Source: Guillardia theta CCMP2712
Lineage: Eukaryota > Cryptophyceae > Pyrenomonadales > Geminigeraceae
Reading direction: 5' to 3'
NCBI RefSeq assembly: GCF_000315625.1
Contig: NW_005434620.1
Location: 272,747 to 311,782 of the forward strand
DNA length: 39,036 nucleotides
A program made the position numbers and the translations under genes. A model generated the notes under the pieces. It searched no databases, had not been told where the DNA came from, and was given only the letters and a program-made list of their open reading frames with translations. Of the stretch, positions 1-10,833 are shown one piece after another; the first letter of the stretch is position 1, and each line of letters opens with the position of its first letter.

Positions 1-157
1 CCCCCCTTTGGGGGGGGGGGGGGGGGGAAAAGAAAATTTCCCCCCCCCTCTTTTGGGCCCCAAAAAACCCCCCCCCCCCCCCGGCTTTTTTAAAAAAGAA
101 ACCCTTCCCTCTTCTCCCCTCCCCCCCTCCCCCCCCCCCCCCCCCCCCCCCTCCCCC

Positions 158-192
<35 letters not shown>

Positions 193-230
193 CACCTTTT
201 CCCCTCCACCTCCCTCGCTTCCATTTAACT
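1..230. other. homopolymer-rich window edge
   Basis: This stretch consists almost entirely of long runs of C, G, T and A, with poly-C predominating, and shows no coding logic. The PHD gene to its right, read on the minus strand, must continue into it, because its last visible exon ends at a splice donor at 271-272. Such runs are typical of a poorly resolved intron microsatellite or a low-quality contig end, so its exact sequence should not be trusted. The poly-Pro/poly-Gly open frames here are artefacts of composition. Confidence 0.6.
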
Positions 231-272
231 CATCTACATCCTTTTCATCTCCCCATTCCTCATTCTTCTCAC

Positions 273-3200
273 ATGAAACGACGAGAAGCACGCGCCGTGC
301 TTGGAGGTCGCGATCTTAGATCGACATCTCTTTCTTGCCTTCTTCGACGTCGGGATATAATCGCACTGGCAGCTCGATCAGCAGAGGGCGAAGAAGCAGA
401 CGAAGGAGAACAGATGAGGAAAGGATGATGATATTGTAGTTGATGATGATGGTGGTGACGATGATGGTGACGATGATGATGGTGATGGTGATGATGATGA
501 TGATGAGGAGGAGGAGGAGGAGAAGAGACGAAAGCAAGGAGGAAGAAAGATGAGCACTGAATAGCATGCTCTAAGGGGCAGACCTGAACGCAGGCGCCTT
601 CCATGCTCTGACAGACCAGACATTTCATGTTGAAACGTGCGATAGGTACCTGGAGTAGACTCAGTGAAGGAAGGGAGGAGGAGAGGAGAGCAGATGAGAT
701 CAAAGGGTGAGACAAGACAGGGAGTGAGGACAGGAGCAAAACGGAAAAGACAACGATGAGAGCGCGGAGATAGAGCGAGAAGAAAGAGAATAGGAGAGGA
801 GGAGGAGGAGGAGGAGGAGGAGGAGGAGGAGGAGGAGGAGGAGGAGGAGGAGGAGGAGGAGGAGTGGTAGGAGGAGGGTTAAAAACCAAGGAGTAGGAGG
901 AGTGAAGCAGAACTTTCTCGTTACCTCCTGGAGGCCTGTGATCGGCTCTTGACGCACACAGTCACCTGCTGTCGTCTCGGGGACGAAATGCATGCAGGCA
1001 ACGTGAGCCCAGCGACCTGCTCGAGTTCAGTTGGAGGGAGGAGGGAGGAAAGGAGGAGGGAGGAGGGAGGAAAGGAGGAGGGAGGAGGGAGGGATTGTGG
1101 AAGAAGGAGGAGACAGGAGGAGGAAACGGTGGAGGAAAAGGGAGGAGCGTTCAGTGAGGAGGATAGGAGAGGAGGGTGGGAGTTCACACACCATCATCGG
1201 TGGGTTTCATCGGGCCATGTCGGACAGGGCAGAGGATGCAGCTGATGCCTTCAAGTCCTCGCTTACATGCCTGCATGCCCATGTCAAGAAGAGATGCTGG
1301 GAGCAGCAGGAGAGGAGGTGAGGGGATGGAGCGGGAGAAGAGAGGGGAAGGAGGGAGCGGGAAGGAGGGAGCGGGAGAAGAGAGGGAGGAATGGATAGTA
1401 GGAACACTGCGGAGCAGGGGAGAGCGAAGAGGAGGTGGGAGGATGAAGGAGCGAAGAACAAGATGAATGAAAGGAGTTGATAGAGAGGAGACAGAGGAGG
1501 AAGGAGTAATTGCCTCGCAGAACCAGTCGCCTTCAGGAAGCCCATCGACTAAATCCCCCCCATAGCAGCATTGATGCACACAAATCTTGCATCTGACAGA
1601 AAGTCTTCAGCTCCTCCTCTTGTTTCTCCTCTTGTTTCTCCTCGTCCTCTTCATCGTCATCGTCCTCACCACCACCACCACCAACAACAACCTCCTCCTC
1701 AGGTGCACATTCTCCTCCAGTAACCTCCTCCTCGTCTCTCACCCTTCACAGTAAACCATCTCGTTCCCATCCTCTGCCACGTCCTCCATGCAGATCTACA
1801 GCGAAAGTCAGCCAGCCACCGTCTGTCTCCCGATACACTTCCTCCAGTCCCTCCCTTCCATCCCTCGCTCCTTCCTTCACCTCCTCCACCTTCGTCCTCT
1901 CCTCACTTCCACCTTCCCATCCCCCCCCTGTTCTCCAAAAGTCTCCTCACCTCACAAAGCTCGTTCCCCTCCTCATCGAGAGATTGTTTGAGGATGAACT
2001 CGAAGTTGGGGGCAGCTGCATCAGCGTCACTGACGCGGAGGAGACGCTTGCTTGTTACCCCTCGCGCTCTCCTTCTCTTCCTCTGCCTGCAAATCATTCT
2101 CCTCCTGAGCAGGAAGGAGGTAATCAGTAAAGACAGGCAAAGTAGTTTCAGCAGCTCACAATTTTCTGTAAGCCTGCTGCCTCCTCCTTTACATCCTCCT
2201 TTACACTCTCCTCCTCCTTCTCCTACATGGGCGGTATGTTATGAGAGACTTTTCAGCACAAGTTCTTGCCTTCTTCAAGTTCTTCAGTCTACAAACTTGA
2301 CAAAGATTTTGCTTGTCCAGCAGACTATGACTCGAGAATCGTCTTGCACAGACAGATCAATCCCACAGAGACGACAAGAGAAGAGATGAGAAGATGGGAG
2401 AGAAGACGAGAGAAGAGTCTCAGATTACACAGACAAGCTGAAGGAACAACAACAAAGCAAAGACTTCATCCTTGCAACCGTGTTGCTCTCGATTACCTGC
2501 ACATCGAGCATCTCGGCTGATCCCCACCCTGCGGAGCGTGTCCCTGCCGTTGAAGCAGTCACACCATCCCATCAGCTGCCTCACTGCTCACCACACTCTC
2601 AGTTCCTTGCTTGTCCTCAACGTATCTTCTCACGCTTCAGTGTCTGCCAGATCGGCTCGAAACCTCACAAGCACACCTGTGTCTCGCCAGCCGCATGGCA
2701 TCCCATAGCGAAGCTAGAACAAGGAGATCATGCAAACATCGCAGACTTCATCTTCATCACCAGCAACTTCAAACTCATCTTGCACGGTTCCTTCAACCTC
2801 TATCAAACAAACCTGCATTCAGACACTTCTCATAGTTACCTTGCGATCCTTCTTCCTTCTTCGACCTCCTCCTCCTCACCCTCCGCTTCTTCCCTTCGTC
2901 CTCCCCATAGCTCTGGTTGAGGATCCTTCCTTGGGATTTCAGTGTGATGTACAAGATCCGAGCTCACCAACCTCTCGAACACGTCATGAGATATTGACTC
3001 GCCATGTTTGACGATCTTGAGTGCAATCATCTTGGACTCTGCGACGCGCTGAGATCAGTGCCCTTCCTCCTCGCATTCACCTATCACCTTTATGACCTTT
3101 CTTCTTGTTTGACCCCTTCAGTCTTCCCTCCTCCTCGCTATCATGAGAGCGATCGTCCATTCCCACCTGCTCCTCCTCCTCGCCCCCATCATGTTCTTCT

Positions 3201-3549
3201 CCTACCTCAGGCTTCTTTTGCTTCTGGAATGTGTCATCGTTTGTGAGGTCTGTACTTGCGTCTCCGAAGCTCGTTCCCTCCTCCGATCCCATCGCACTAC
3301 CTGCAGGAGCATGCTTGAGCGAATCTCTCGGCACACATTTTCGTGCTTCCATTGTTCTACAATCCTTGCCTCTGATGTTCTTCGCTGCAATCTACACACT
3401 TCTCTTCTATCGCTCTCCATGGTCTCTTTCCCGCTTCGGAATGCATTGAGCTCACTATCTCTGTCCTTCTTTCCTCCTGTCATCCTCTGCTCCTCTGCTC
3501 CTCTCGTCCTCTCCTTCCCCCTCTTCCCTTCTGCCATGTCGACTCGCAT
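273..3549 (-). CDS. PHD-zinc knuckle-extended PHD protein, JADE/BRPF-like (3' end missing)
   Basis: Chromatin reader, probably a scaffold subunit of a MYST-type histone acetyltransferase complex, acting in the nucleus. Minus-strand exons with exactly compatible phases are 2104-2059, 2015-1951, 1795-1743, 1592-1514, 1270-1192, 1016-925, 649-584 and 365-273. They give a C4HC3 finger (CEIC, then YCEGCKICVHQCCYG, then GDWFCEAC), a zinc knuckle reading CILCPVRHGPMKPTDDG, and a second finger with RWAHVAC and KCLVC, as in JADE/BRPF proteins. N-terminal exons 3549-3301, 3223-3088, 3038-2866 and one from 2812 are basic to acidic; exons between about 2750 and 2105 are unresolved. The start ATG at 3549 is tentative. 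The C-terminal half of the extended PHD has an expanded Lys/Arg loop, and the gene runs off the window. The intron after 1514 uses a GC donor. The family is secure; the complex it joins is inferred. Confidence 0.8.
425..516. repeat. GATGAT/GGTGAT and GGA microsatellite in an intron
   Basis: Imperfect GAT/GGT trinucleotide repeats pass into a short GAG tract. The whole block lies inside the intron between the last two visible exons of the PHD gene. Confidence 0.8.
795..864. repeat. GGA trinucleotide microsatellite in an intron
   Basis: About 23 nearly perfect GGA units. On the coding (minus) strand this is a CCT tract within the intron 924-650 of the PHD gene, where it can serve as an expanded polypyrimidine region before the acceptor at 650. 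Confidence 0.9.
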
Positions 3550-4437
3550 CTTGGGATCCGTGAAGGTTCAGGGTAGTTGGGTAAAGTTTTTACTCGGGGC
3601 GGGCTTGCATGGTCTACCTCCACCACCACCCTGTGATACCACCCCGACGATTTGATATATCACGGGTACCCTATTGAGATCTACCGGTCATATTGATTTT
3701 CCTTAAATTTAACCCCCTTTTTCCCAGGACATTCTGCATCAATGGGTAGGTATTGAAATCAAGTACCCACCCCAATGTTTTTACTACCCCTGGTGATGGA
3801 CCACCCACCAGTCATGGGAGTTAGTGTTCGCGACTCCTCAGTGAAAAAATGCATTTCGGAGAGAAAGCGAGAGAAAATGAGAGCAGAGAATGGCATGGCA
3901 TGGCAGGGCAGGGCATGGCAGATGACAGAATATGAACTGAGAAGGCAAAGAGGATCAGAAAGTGGAATTTTCAGTGAAAGAATGAGAGAACTCAACGGGC
4001 GGGGAAAGAAAACAGTGGAACCAGGAAGAAGATAACCAACAAGGAATATGAAGTCCGGGAGGGGGGGTGATAGGAGAAAGTATCTGATATGGAGGATGAG
4101 AGACTAGATCGATGTGAAGTTGCTAGAAAATTGTGCTAGAGGGCGATAAGCCTGATATCAACATCGATATATGGAGCCGGAGGATTGGAGAGAGGCAGTA
4201 TTATCAAGAAGAACAGCGTTATATTTTAGTGCTAATGCTGGGAGCAGCCACGAACCGGAGACCATGGAGTCGATCTCTTCAGGCTTCAGCGATGCTGGAG
4301 GTACTTGATATTGAAGTCCTGAACCGCACAAACAAGTTGTTGACTTGACTTGAACAGATTCAGAGTCAAGAATCAAACAGGTTTCACCCGTTCTGATTGT
4401 CCTTGTAATGTTCTCATGTTGATCTTTTCACTACCAG
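3550..4437. other. intergenic region, AC-rich repeat-like DNA
   Basis: No convincing gene is seen. From 3570 to 3800 the sequence is rich in ACC and CCACCC words together with AT patches and resembles the intergenic stretch at 13050-13400 (shared words TACCACC and ACCCCCTTTTT). Around 3891-3921 there is a short GGCAT/GGCAG tandem. Early exons of the coiled-coil gene to the right may begin after 4340, for example one ending at the donor after 4380, but a start codon could not be fixed. Confidence 0.5.
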
Positions 4438-6701
4438 TTGAAGCGCCTGCAAAGACGTTCGAACATGCTGGTGATTGCATTCCCTCCATCGCCAGGTGTC
4501 ACTTACTTGTATTGCCCCGTCTTTTCCAGAGCTCCGTACCTATCTCTACCATCGAAGACAACTTGTCAAGCATTGCATACACGGGATTAAACGACTACGC
4601 GTTCGTAGGTGAGACGGCAACACTAAGGGATTTTGTCTTTGGTGGCTTTGATCATTTCCCTTCAGAACGGTCGAATCCTTCAGCGGATCTGACACAAGAG
4701 GTTCTACCACAAGCTTGTTTCACCTCATTTCTGACAAGCTTCTTGCAGTTGTCTGCGATCGTTCGCTACGTGCGTTCTGGAGATGTCGCACCCGATGACT
4801 ATGTCAATCAAAACTCGTTCGAGAATCGTGGAGCTGAGGGGCAGGCAAGCATCCACCAATTAATCTTCTTGTGCGATCTAATCTATTCGTGCAGGTGCTG
4901 GATCAGCTCTTGAAGGAGGTGCGCGCGCTGAAGGAGAGAGACGTGTCTTCAGCTACCGTCCTGCGCATGGCGAAGCAGAATCTCGATGAGAAGAAGGAGA
5001 AGATCGCAGCGTTGCAGGAGAGGCTGCTGGAGGTCACGACAGCCCTGGAACAAGTAAAGGAAAAAGAGTACACGGGGGTGAAGGAGAGGGGGAATGCAAG
5101 GGAGCAAGTCTTGCCTGGCGAGCAAAAGGAGATGGCCATGGCGAGCAACGTGGGGCAAGAGAGCGAGATGAGCAAGCTGAAACATCAGGACGAGCTGGCT
5201 GAGCAAAGGAGGAAACACACAGAAGCGATCAACGCGATGAAGAAAGACTACGAGGAGAGGCTGCAGGCTGCTGATCGTTACGCCAAGGACGCTATCGACT
5301 CGCTGAATGCCGTCATCGCGATGAAGGATGAAGAGCTTCAGGGGATCAGAGGAGGAGACGATGAGGGTGAGCGCCTGAGACAGGAGTTGGCAGAGAAGGA
5401 AGAGGCGATCGTGAAGCTGCAAGAGATTGTCGCGTCCGAGATTGCTGAGCGAGAAGCAATGAACCAGGAGCTTGATTCTGCAAGGAAGCAGATCAAGGAC
5501 CTCCAAGTCCTGCTGAAACAGAAGAGCGATCAGATGGCTGAGCTCAACAAGAAGGAGGACCTCAGCAGGCAGGTCAAGGAGCAGAGTGGAGCGGTCGACA
5601 ATCTCTTGGTACAGCTGCAGAAGCAACAAGAAGTTATCGAGGAGATGAAGCAACAGCTGCAGGAGAGTGAGCAGCAGGCAGAAGAGCTGGCCCAGTGCAA
5701 GACTGTGATCGAGCAGCTCGAGAAGCACAAGAGCGAGGTCGATGGATTCCTGGACACTGTGGTGGAGGAGCGAAGGCACAGGGACATGGTGGTGGAGGAG
5801 CTGAAGAAGCTGAGGATCATGGTGCAGCAGAAGGACGCACTCATCGAAGAGCTGAACCTTCAGCTGCATAACAGCAGGACGGCTCAGGATGCGAGCGGAA
5901 CCACCTTGTTCAAGATGCAGCAGATGAGCCGCGATATCGACGACCTTCGCTATGCCGTGCAGGAGCGAGACTCGATGATCGCAGAGCTAAACGCCAGGAT
6001 GCAGATCACTGGAGGAGGCAGCCTGTCCAGGATCTCCAACATCTCCGAGAGGGAAGCCGTCCTGCTTGAGCAGACAGAGCAGCTGCGCAGGGTCTGCTCG
6101 CAGCAGGCGGACATGCAGCGGCAGCTCGAGCACCTCAAGAACTCGATGGTAGACCAGCAGAGCTACATCTCCCAGCAGTTCGACGAGCACAGGAAGTCTC
6201 GCTCGCTCGACATGCAGCTCTCCGCTCAGTCGCAGCAGCTGGCGGCGATCCAGCAGGGCCTGAACTCGCTGGGTCACGCGTCTAACGGGGGAGGAGGTGC
6301 CCACTTGGAGGAGCTCTCCAGACTCCAGCTTGGCAACCACGAAACCCCAGCTCAGCCTAGCAGCTCCAAGGACATGTTCAAGAACCACGGCTCTAGTGTA
6401 GAGGTCGATCGGATCTCTGGGGGAATCCTAACTGTCCCCAGCCCGTCGGAATACAGTCAGTCAATGGGTGTGCACGCGGCTGAGATGAAGGCACTGAAGG
6501 CAAGTACCCCCACTCCTGTGCTCTTCGTCTCTGACAGACCTCTTCTACTCCAGGCAAGCAAGGTCGCCAAGGCTGCTGCTGCCGCTGCGGCAGTCTCGAG
6601 GTAACGAAGGACTTCTGGAAACTCAAAAGTTTCTCATCCTCTTTTGCGACAGGAAACACGCGGGGAAAGTGAACCTGATCCCAACGGAGGTGACCATGTA
6701 A
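4438..6701 (+). CDS. long coiled-coil protein (5' end unresolved)
   Basis: Probably a cytoskeletal, centrosomal or golgin-like structural protein; no family is recognised. The main exon 4895-6499 encodes 535 residues dominated by Leu/Glu/Lys/Gln heptads (for example LLKEVRALKERD and ELAEKEEAIVKLQEIV), then a Ser/Gly/Pro-rich region with GGGG and QPSSS. Exons 6554-6600 and 6653-6701 follow, ending in VTM before TAA; all phases agree. The intron 6500-6553 is 54 nt, in frame, with a GCAAGT donor, so retaining it would add 18 residues. Upstream exons 4438-4495 and 4530-4608 are phase-compatible and basic (RRQLVKHC). A further exon after about 4660 is needed to reach 4895, with an end I could not settle. 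No membrane segment or catalytic motif is visible. Confidence 0.7.
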
Positions 6702-7428
6702 CGAGTCCTTGCGCCATCTCTGCCTGTATAAACTGGAGCTACGTCACTTACTTTCTACTAGTGAGCCTTTCTGTCGGGTGTCCGCCGGCTCGAACACGCC
6801 TTGGTTGTTTTATCATACCTCATTCACACTCAAAGTCAAGTTCAACGGTTCACAACTGAACCGTCGAATCATTATGAGTCCTCGAGCCTCAAACTTACTA
6901 TCAGCATCGGACGGGCCGGCCCGTGAGCGGCATCGGTCTATGCTCAGGTTGGGCAGTCTGACCGTGTAGGAGCAATGCACTGCCTGATCAAATGTCTTAA
7001 CTATTCTACAGCATGATAAGTTGAGGACAATACTGATTGTAATTCAAATGTAGATAACAAGGCAGTATTAGGAATGCTGAAGGCAAGATATATGGATTGT
7101 CAAGAAATTGAATATTCGAACAACAGAACGCGGAAAGACATATATATAATGCCTGACCTCTAGCAGCTACGGGACAACATGCAGTTGAGCGAGGTTGCAA
7201 CAAGGATCCGTGCTTGTGACTGTAAAATAGTAGGTCAGGGATGGCTGACGAGGCAAGAATGACTGGGTAAATTTTCGATTACGTCTGTTTGGACCAGCTG
7301 TGATGACACATCTGTAGCGGAACGACTCCAAATGCTGACGTATCAGGTCATGAAGCTGACTGAGCGGATCACGTAACTAAGATGTGCTCATCTGGCGAAG
7401 AAGGCGAGACGATACTACTCGGCAGACC
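6702..7428. other. intergenic region
   Basis: Mixed-composition DNA between the coiled-coil gene and a small open frame. It has frequent stops in all frames and no splice-consistent exon chain that I could assemble. It holds no notable tandem repeat. Confidence 0.4.
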
Positions 7429-7647
7429 ATGACGGAATCCCATGGTGACGGACTTGAAGCGTACCGCAGGATGGATGAGCCTGGCAACGAACTTCCGTTG
7501 CATGCGCACGAGAAAGTCTGGAGGACGTTCTCTGTGTGCAAGAGACATGAGCTTGCTGCTTTGTGGAACTCCATGCTGTTGATCCGCAGACGAATCCGGC
7601 GCCTCGAAGGAGACTGGGACAGAAGCGATTTTACCATCGATGATTGA
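7429..7647 (+). CDS. hypothetical small basic protein (72 aa)
   Basis: Open frame from an ATG at 7429 to TGA at 7645-7647. The product is charged and helical-looking, with a central KVWRTFSVCKRHELAALW segment, a basic patch LLIRRRIRRLE and an acidic C-terminus (DWDRSDFTIDD). I do not recognise a family. The amino-acid composition is more gene-like than that of surrounding frames, and the frame continues upstream to a GTG at 7384, so it may be the last exon of a longer gene. It could also be a chance frame. Confidence 0.35.
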   Translation: MTESHGDGLEAYRRMDEPGNELPLHAHEKVWRTFSVCKRHELAALWNSMLLIRRRIRRLEGDWDRSDFTIDD

Positions 7648-7774
7648 TCATCAATAGCACAATCGATGGAAATACTGTACATTTTCCCCTTATTCTTCTG
7701 GACTATCTCCTCTTGGTCGTTGTAATGAAATCGTAAAATCGAATCCTGCGCTCCCCGACTACCTCTGCTCTCGA

Positions 7775-8194
7775 TCAAACATATCCTACACGCAGCACAA
7801 GTGTCTGTCCCCTGGCGGTAGAACGTAAACGCGCGAGGGTGGGCGTGACTGCTACAGCCAAACGTTCCTCAAAGTTGAGTCGATCGCTAAGCGCTGACTC
7901 GAAGAGAGGCGCCTCTTGATACTTCCGGGTTGGGAACTCCGGTACCTGCCCCTCTTGATTATTGGCCTGATCAGTTGTAGCAAGTGATTATAACCTACCA
8001 ACCTGTACGCGCGACACGATCTTCAGAGGCTTTGTCACGTTGATAGCGGTAGAGAAGAAGAAGATCTTGAGCTCAAGTACTTCGTCCTCGAGGGGAGGAG
8101 CGTCGGACGATAACCCACCCTCCCCTGCCCAAAGGATGTCCATTGCCCTCTCGGACGGAGCCGAGGTCTGCTGCTTCCGGTCGTAGAGCGACAT
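7775..8194 (-). CDS. hypothetical two-exon protein (about 120 aa)
   Basis: Minus-strand exons 8194-8003 (64 codons from ATG) and 7945-7775 (to TGA) join in phase 0 across a 57-nt intron with a GTTGGT donor and a GGGGCAG acceptor. The predicted product begins MSLYDRKQQ, has a hydrophobic strand-like segment LELKIFFFSTAINV, and ends LRVGYV. Exon 2 has balanced, protein-like content (LSDRLNFEERLAVAVTP). No family, signal peptide or transmembrane helix is recognised. An upstream exon is possible, since the frame stays open to 8470, but that part is poorly coding-like. Confidence 0.5.
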
Positions 8195-8730
8195 GCTCAA
8201 GGCCGTGGCGAGGGGCGGGGTGTGTGCGTTAGGGGAGCGGCCCAATCGGATGCTTCTAGAACTGCCACAGCGAGAGGGCAAGGTCTGCTGGACAGAATGT
8301 AGTTGTGAATATCTACAACGTCTCGGGAGAGGTAAATGCAGGCATGTCTGCCGACACATGCTGCATGACGATGCTACGAGACTTGGTACTCGCTGGCAGA
8401 GGGATGCTGAACTGGTTCGAGTAGGAAAAGATAGCAGCCAAGCGGGAGGCTGCTTCTCCTGCGCGGCCAATACGTTGACTTGATTCAGCGTTATCTTGAC
8501 GAGTTTTTCCTACATCACAATCTGAACATACAAGAACAGAACAGAGTCAACATTGGTTGCAGCAGCAGAAGAAAAATATGTACGATCGCGGCACTTTGCT
8601 CACTCATACAAGAATGATATATCGTTACTTTTCACCAAAGCTAAATGTTATGCTGAGCAAGAGGAACAGGTAAGATTGAAGAGATCAACTGAAGCTTCTT
8701 GCATGAAGAATCGTTATATATAATTTCTGA
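8195..8730. other. intergenic region between two minus-strand genes
   Basis: No supported gene. It should contain the promoter of the small gene ending at 8194 and the 3' region of the GIY-YIG-like gene. AT-rich sequence around 8500-8730 (ATATAT words near 8713) marks the boundary; no terminator-like or repeat structure was identified. Confidence 0.35.
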
Positions 8731-10413
8731 TCAGTCCATCGTATTGAAAACCATGCCCATGTCACTTTCCTTTTCACCTTCCATACTCTTCTTTAGTTCT
8801 TGGATATAAACTTTCTCGGAATCTTTTGCAGTCTTTCCTTCCCGATTCTCAAGTACAAAAAGGGCGGTTTCCATATTTTCAGCACCATCTCGATCCTGAC
8901 ACGTCTCCCTAACTTTCGAGAGTGCCATGTACAAGTGAAATACTCCAGCACTGGTGTTGGTGTGATAAGCTTGAATAATATTTGCCATCTCGTCTGCATC
9001 GCGTGCATTTGCTGCACCTGCAGCACGCGCACAGTGAGGAAATTGCCCCAACAGCCAGCGGTTGACAAGGCCTTCCTTTGTGAAACCTACGTATACACTT
9101 AATGGAGGTCTTTCCGGATCTGATTCCCTCCTCCTATGGTGGAGTAATGTAGCATTGGACATGACGAAAAGGTAAACCAATTCCTTATCTAAACCTTCGA
9201 CAGGTTGGTTCAGTCGATTCACCTTACTCATATCCAGTTTCTTAGAGAAAGTTTCAATGTATGTAGCAAGGGACATAATTCGTATTCCTTGCTGTGCGCT
9301 GTTGCCCGGTACTCTAATATCTCCGAATCTTCCTTTCTGAATCCATTCAGGGATTTTGTCAATGTCTGCTCCTACTTTGAGGTACCTCGATTTGTTGAGC
9401 TTCAGATGATGCCATACAGTTTTCACTATTCTGCGTGTACGGGAAGTTTTTATCTGAACACAAATATTCGGGAAAAAGTCTTCTGGTTTGTATTCCGCAT
9501 TGATACTGGGCCCACGTGTTCGCAAGATTTCATATGCTATCATACCTTTCAGCTCAATCCGCCTCGGTTTTGCATCAAGCGCTGATTTAGCTTTCTCCTC
9601 CCCTTGGCAAGGTTCGAACTCGATTTGATCAGCATAGAGATGAAATACGACAGCAATGTAGTCAGGCACCTTACTGTCTACCCAATGAATGCAGTGAGGA
9701 TTGCAGAACTTTGGCAGTTTTTCACTGAGCCGCCAATTCCAGGTATTGTTTCGCACCCTTCGCATTGTGACCATCGGATTTCCACGGCCCTTTTTGATAA
9801 CCCTTCGAATTCGTTTCCTCATAAAAGACAACAGATCTGTATCCAATGAGGAAAATAGACCCACCACTTTCTCCAAAATTTGCTTCAGGTCGTCATGGTA
9901 TTGTTGAGTCCTATACTGTTCGAGGACTTCATTGAATCTTGTATTCAACGACGGCAAGAGCATCTTTTTTTTTGTAATATTTTGCAGTTTTTTACGATCA
10001 TTTACATACCCGAGAATGCAGTCAAACACTTGCTTATGAATTGTTTTTTCGAAGCACTGAAACCAATCAGGACCACGATGTTCGATCAACCCATACATCG
10101 CCTTTCTATTTGTAAACGTTTCAAAGGTCGTTAAGTCTAATGAAATGTTTGTTGACTCGGAGGAAATGAAGGCGTGTCTTATCTTCTGAGAAAAACTGTC
10201 AACTATTTGAGCTCTGCAATGCTGTTTCTTTTCCTCGAGGCTCAGCTCTGTTGATGTAGTCACTTCTAGTTGAACGAGCAAGGCATTCATGCTCTCAGAT
10301 GAATGAGAATTAATGCTCACTGCTAGTCCATCAAGGATCTCCAACAACTCCTTCATCTTCTGCTGGGCTTCTGCCCAGAGTTCGATGGCGCGGTCAGACT
10401 CGCATTTTACCAT
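8731..10413 (-). CDS. large intronless protein with probable GIY-YIG-like C-terminal domain
   Basis: A single open frame gives about 560 residues from the first ATG at 10413; the frame extends to 10461 without another ATG. The last 150 residues fit the order of a GIY-YIG nuclease fold: a strand VYLFVM, then VYVGFT around residue 440, an Arg in VNRW (about 452), a late ALFVLE, a Glu in SEKVYI (about 533) and an Asn in VFNTMD at the end. In GIY-YIG enzymes the Arg and Glu are catalytic. The N-terminal 400 residues are helical and basic (FMRKRIRRVIKKGRG) and not recognised. The gene is AT-richer than its neighbours and lacks introns, unlike most genes here, which suggests a mobile or acquired origin. 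No reverse transcriptase or transposase motif is visible. Nuclease activity is inferred only. Confidence 0.6.
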   Translation of the reverse strand: MVKCESDRAIELWAEAQQKMKELLEILDGLAVSINSHSSESMNALLVQLEVTTSTELSLEEKKQHCRAQIVDSFSQKIRHAFISSESTNISLDLTTFETFTNRKAMYGLIEHRGPDWFQCFEKTIHKQVFDCILGYVNDRKKLQNITKKKMLLPSLNTRFNEVLEQYRTQQYHDDLKQILEKVVGLFSSLDTDLLSFMRKRIRRVIKKGRGNPMVTMRRVRNNTWNWRLSEKLPKFCNPHCIHWVDSKVPDYIAVVFHLYADQIEFEPCQGEEKAKSALDAKPRRIELKGMIAYEILRTRGPSINAEYKPEDFFPNICVQIKTSRTRRIVKTVWHHLKLNKSRYLKVGADIDKIPEWIQKGRFGDIRVPGNSAQQGIRIMSLATYIETFSKKLDMSKVNRLNQPVEGLDKELVYLFVMSNATLLHHRRRESDPERPPLSVYVGFTKEGLVNRWLLGQFPHCARAAGAANARDADEMANIIQAYHTNTSAGVFHLYMALSKVRETCQDRDGAENMETALFVLENREGKTAKDSEKVYIQELKKSMEGEKESDMGMVFNTMD

Positions 10414-10461
10414 AGCGCGCTGATCCCAGCTGATCACCTCTCTAAAAAGGCGATGTCCCAA

Positions 10462-10833
10462 CTATTTGCAACAAGATTTGCTCATATTTGGATGTTAGCG
10501 TAATGGTGGTATAGGATTCAGTTGCTGCCTTCTTTTATTTACTATATCTACTTCTGAGGCGACTTTGTTTCTCGGTAATTCCTCCATGTTAAAACAATTT
10601 TTTAATATAACTCAACAAACATATGCCCCGCCCAGCAACTGGGTCGAGTTGGCTTTTACTCAAAGTTAAGTTAAAAAGCAGTACGAGGCTTTTTTTTTTC
10701 CGAGGCTAGTGCGTTGCCCGGGCCCCCGGCGGCCCGGGCAACGGTTTTGGCCTGATATGCGACCCTAATTTTCTCCAAATATTAGGGGTGGAATTAACAA
10801 GTTCGCAAGGATCCTATCGAGCTACCGCCAACC
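10462..10833. other. intergenic region with dispersed repeat
   Basis: Divergent intergenic DNA between the GIY-YIG-like gene and the lumen-protein gene. It contains the word TTTTACTCAAAGTTAA at about 10654, which recurs in reverse at 25290-25305 and in part at 15814, then a T9 run and the GC hairpin at 10712-10743. Any promoters of the two flanking genes must lie here. Confidence 0.5.
10712..10743. repeat. perfect GC-rich inverted repeat (13-bp arms, 6-nt loop)
   Basis: The arms CGTTGCCCGGGCC (10712-10724) and GGCCCGGGCAACG (10731-10743) are exact reverse complements around CCCGGC. A T run lies about 15 bp upstream on the plus strand. It resembles in composition the CCGGGC-rich blocks near 15715, 21225 and 23385, so it is probably part of the same dispersed element rather than a terminator. 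Confidence 0.85.

Noticed and set aside
8-889. Poly-Pro, poly-His and poly-Leu open frames at the left edge
   Set aside because: They are translations of homopolymer and trinucleotide tracts; the only real coding here is the split exons of the PHD gene on the minus strand.
4903-6659. Large minus-strand frames opposite the coiled-coil exon
   Set aside because: They are Leu-rich mirror translations of Glu/Lys/Gln codons; the plus strand has the heptad pattern and consistent splice sites.
8731-10413. Penelope-like retroelement
   Set aside because: Those elements pair GIY-YIG with a reverse transcriptase; no reverse-transcriptase motifs are visible in or beside this gene.
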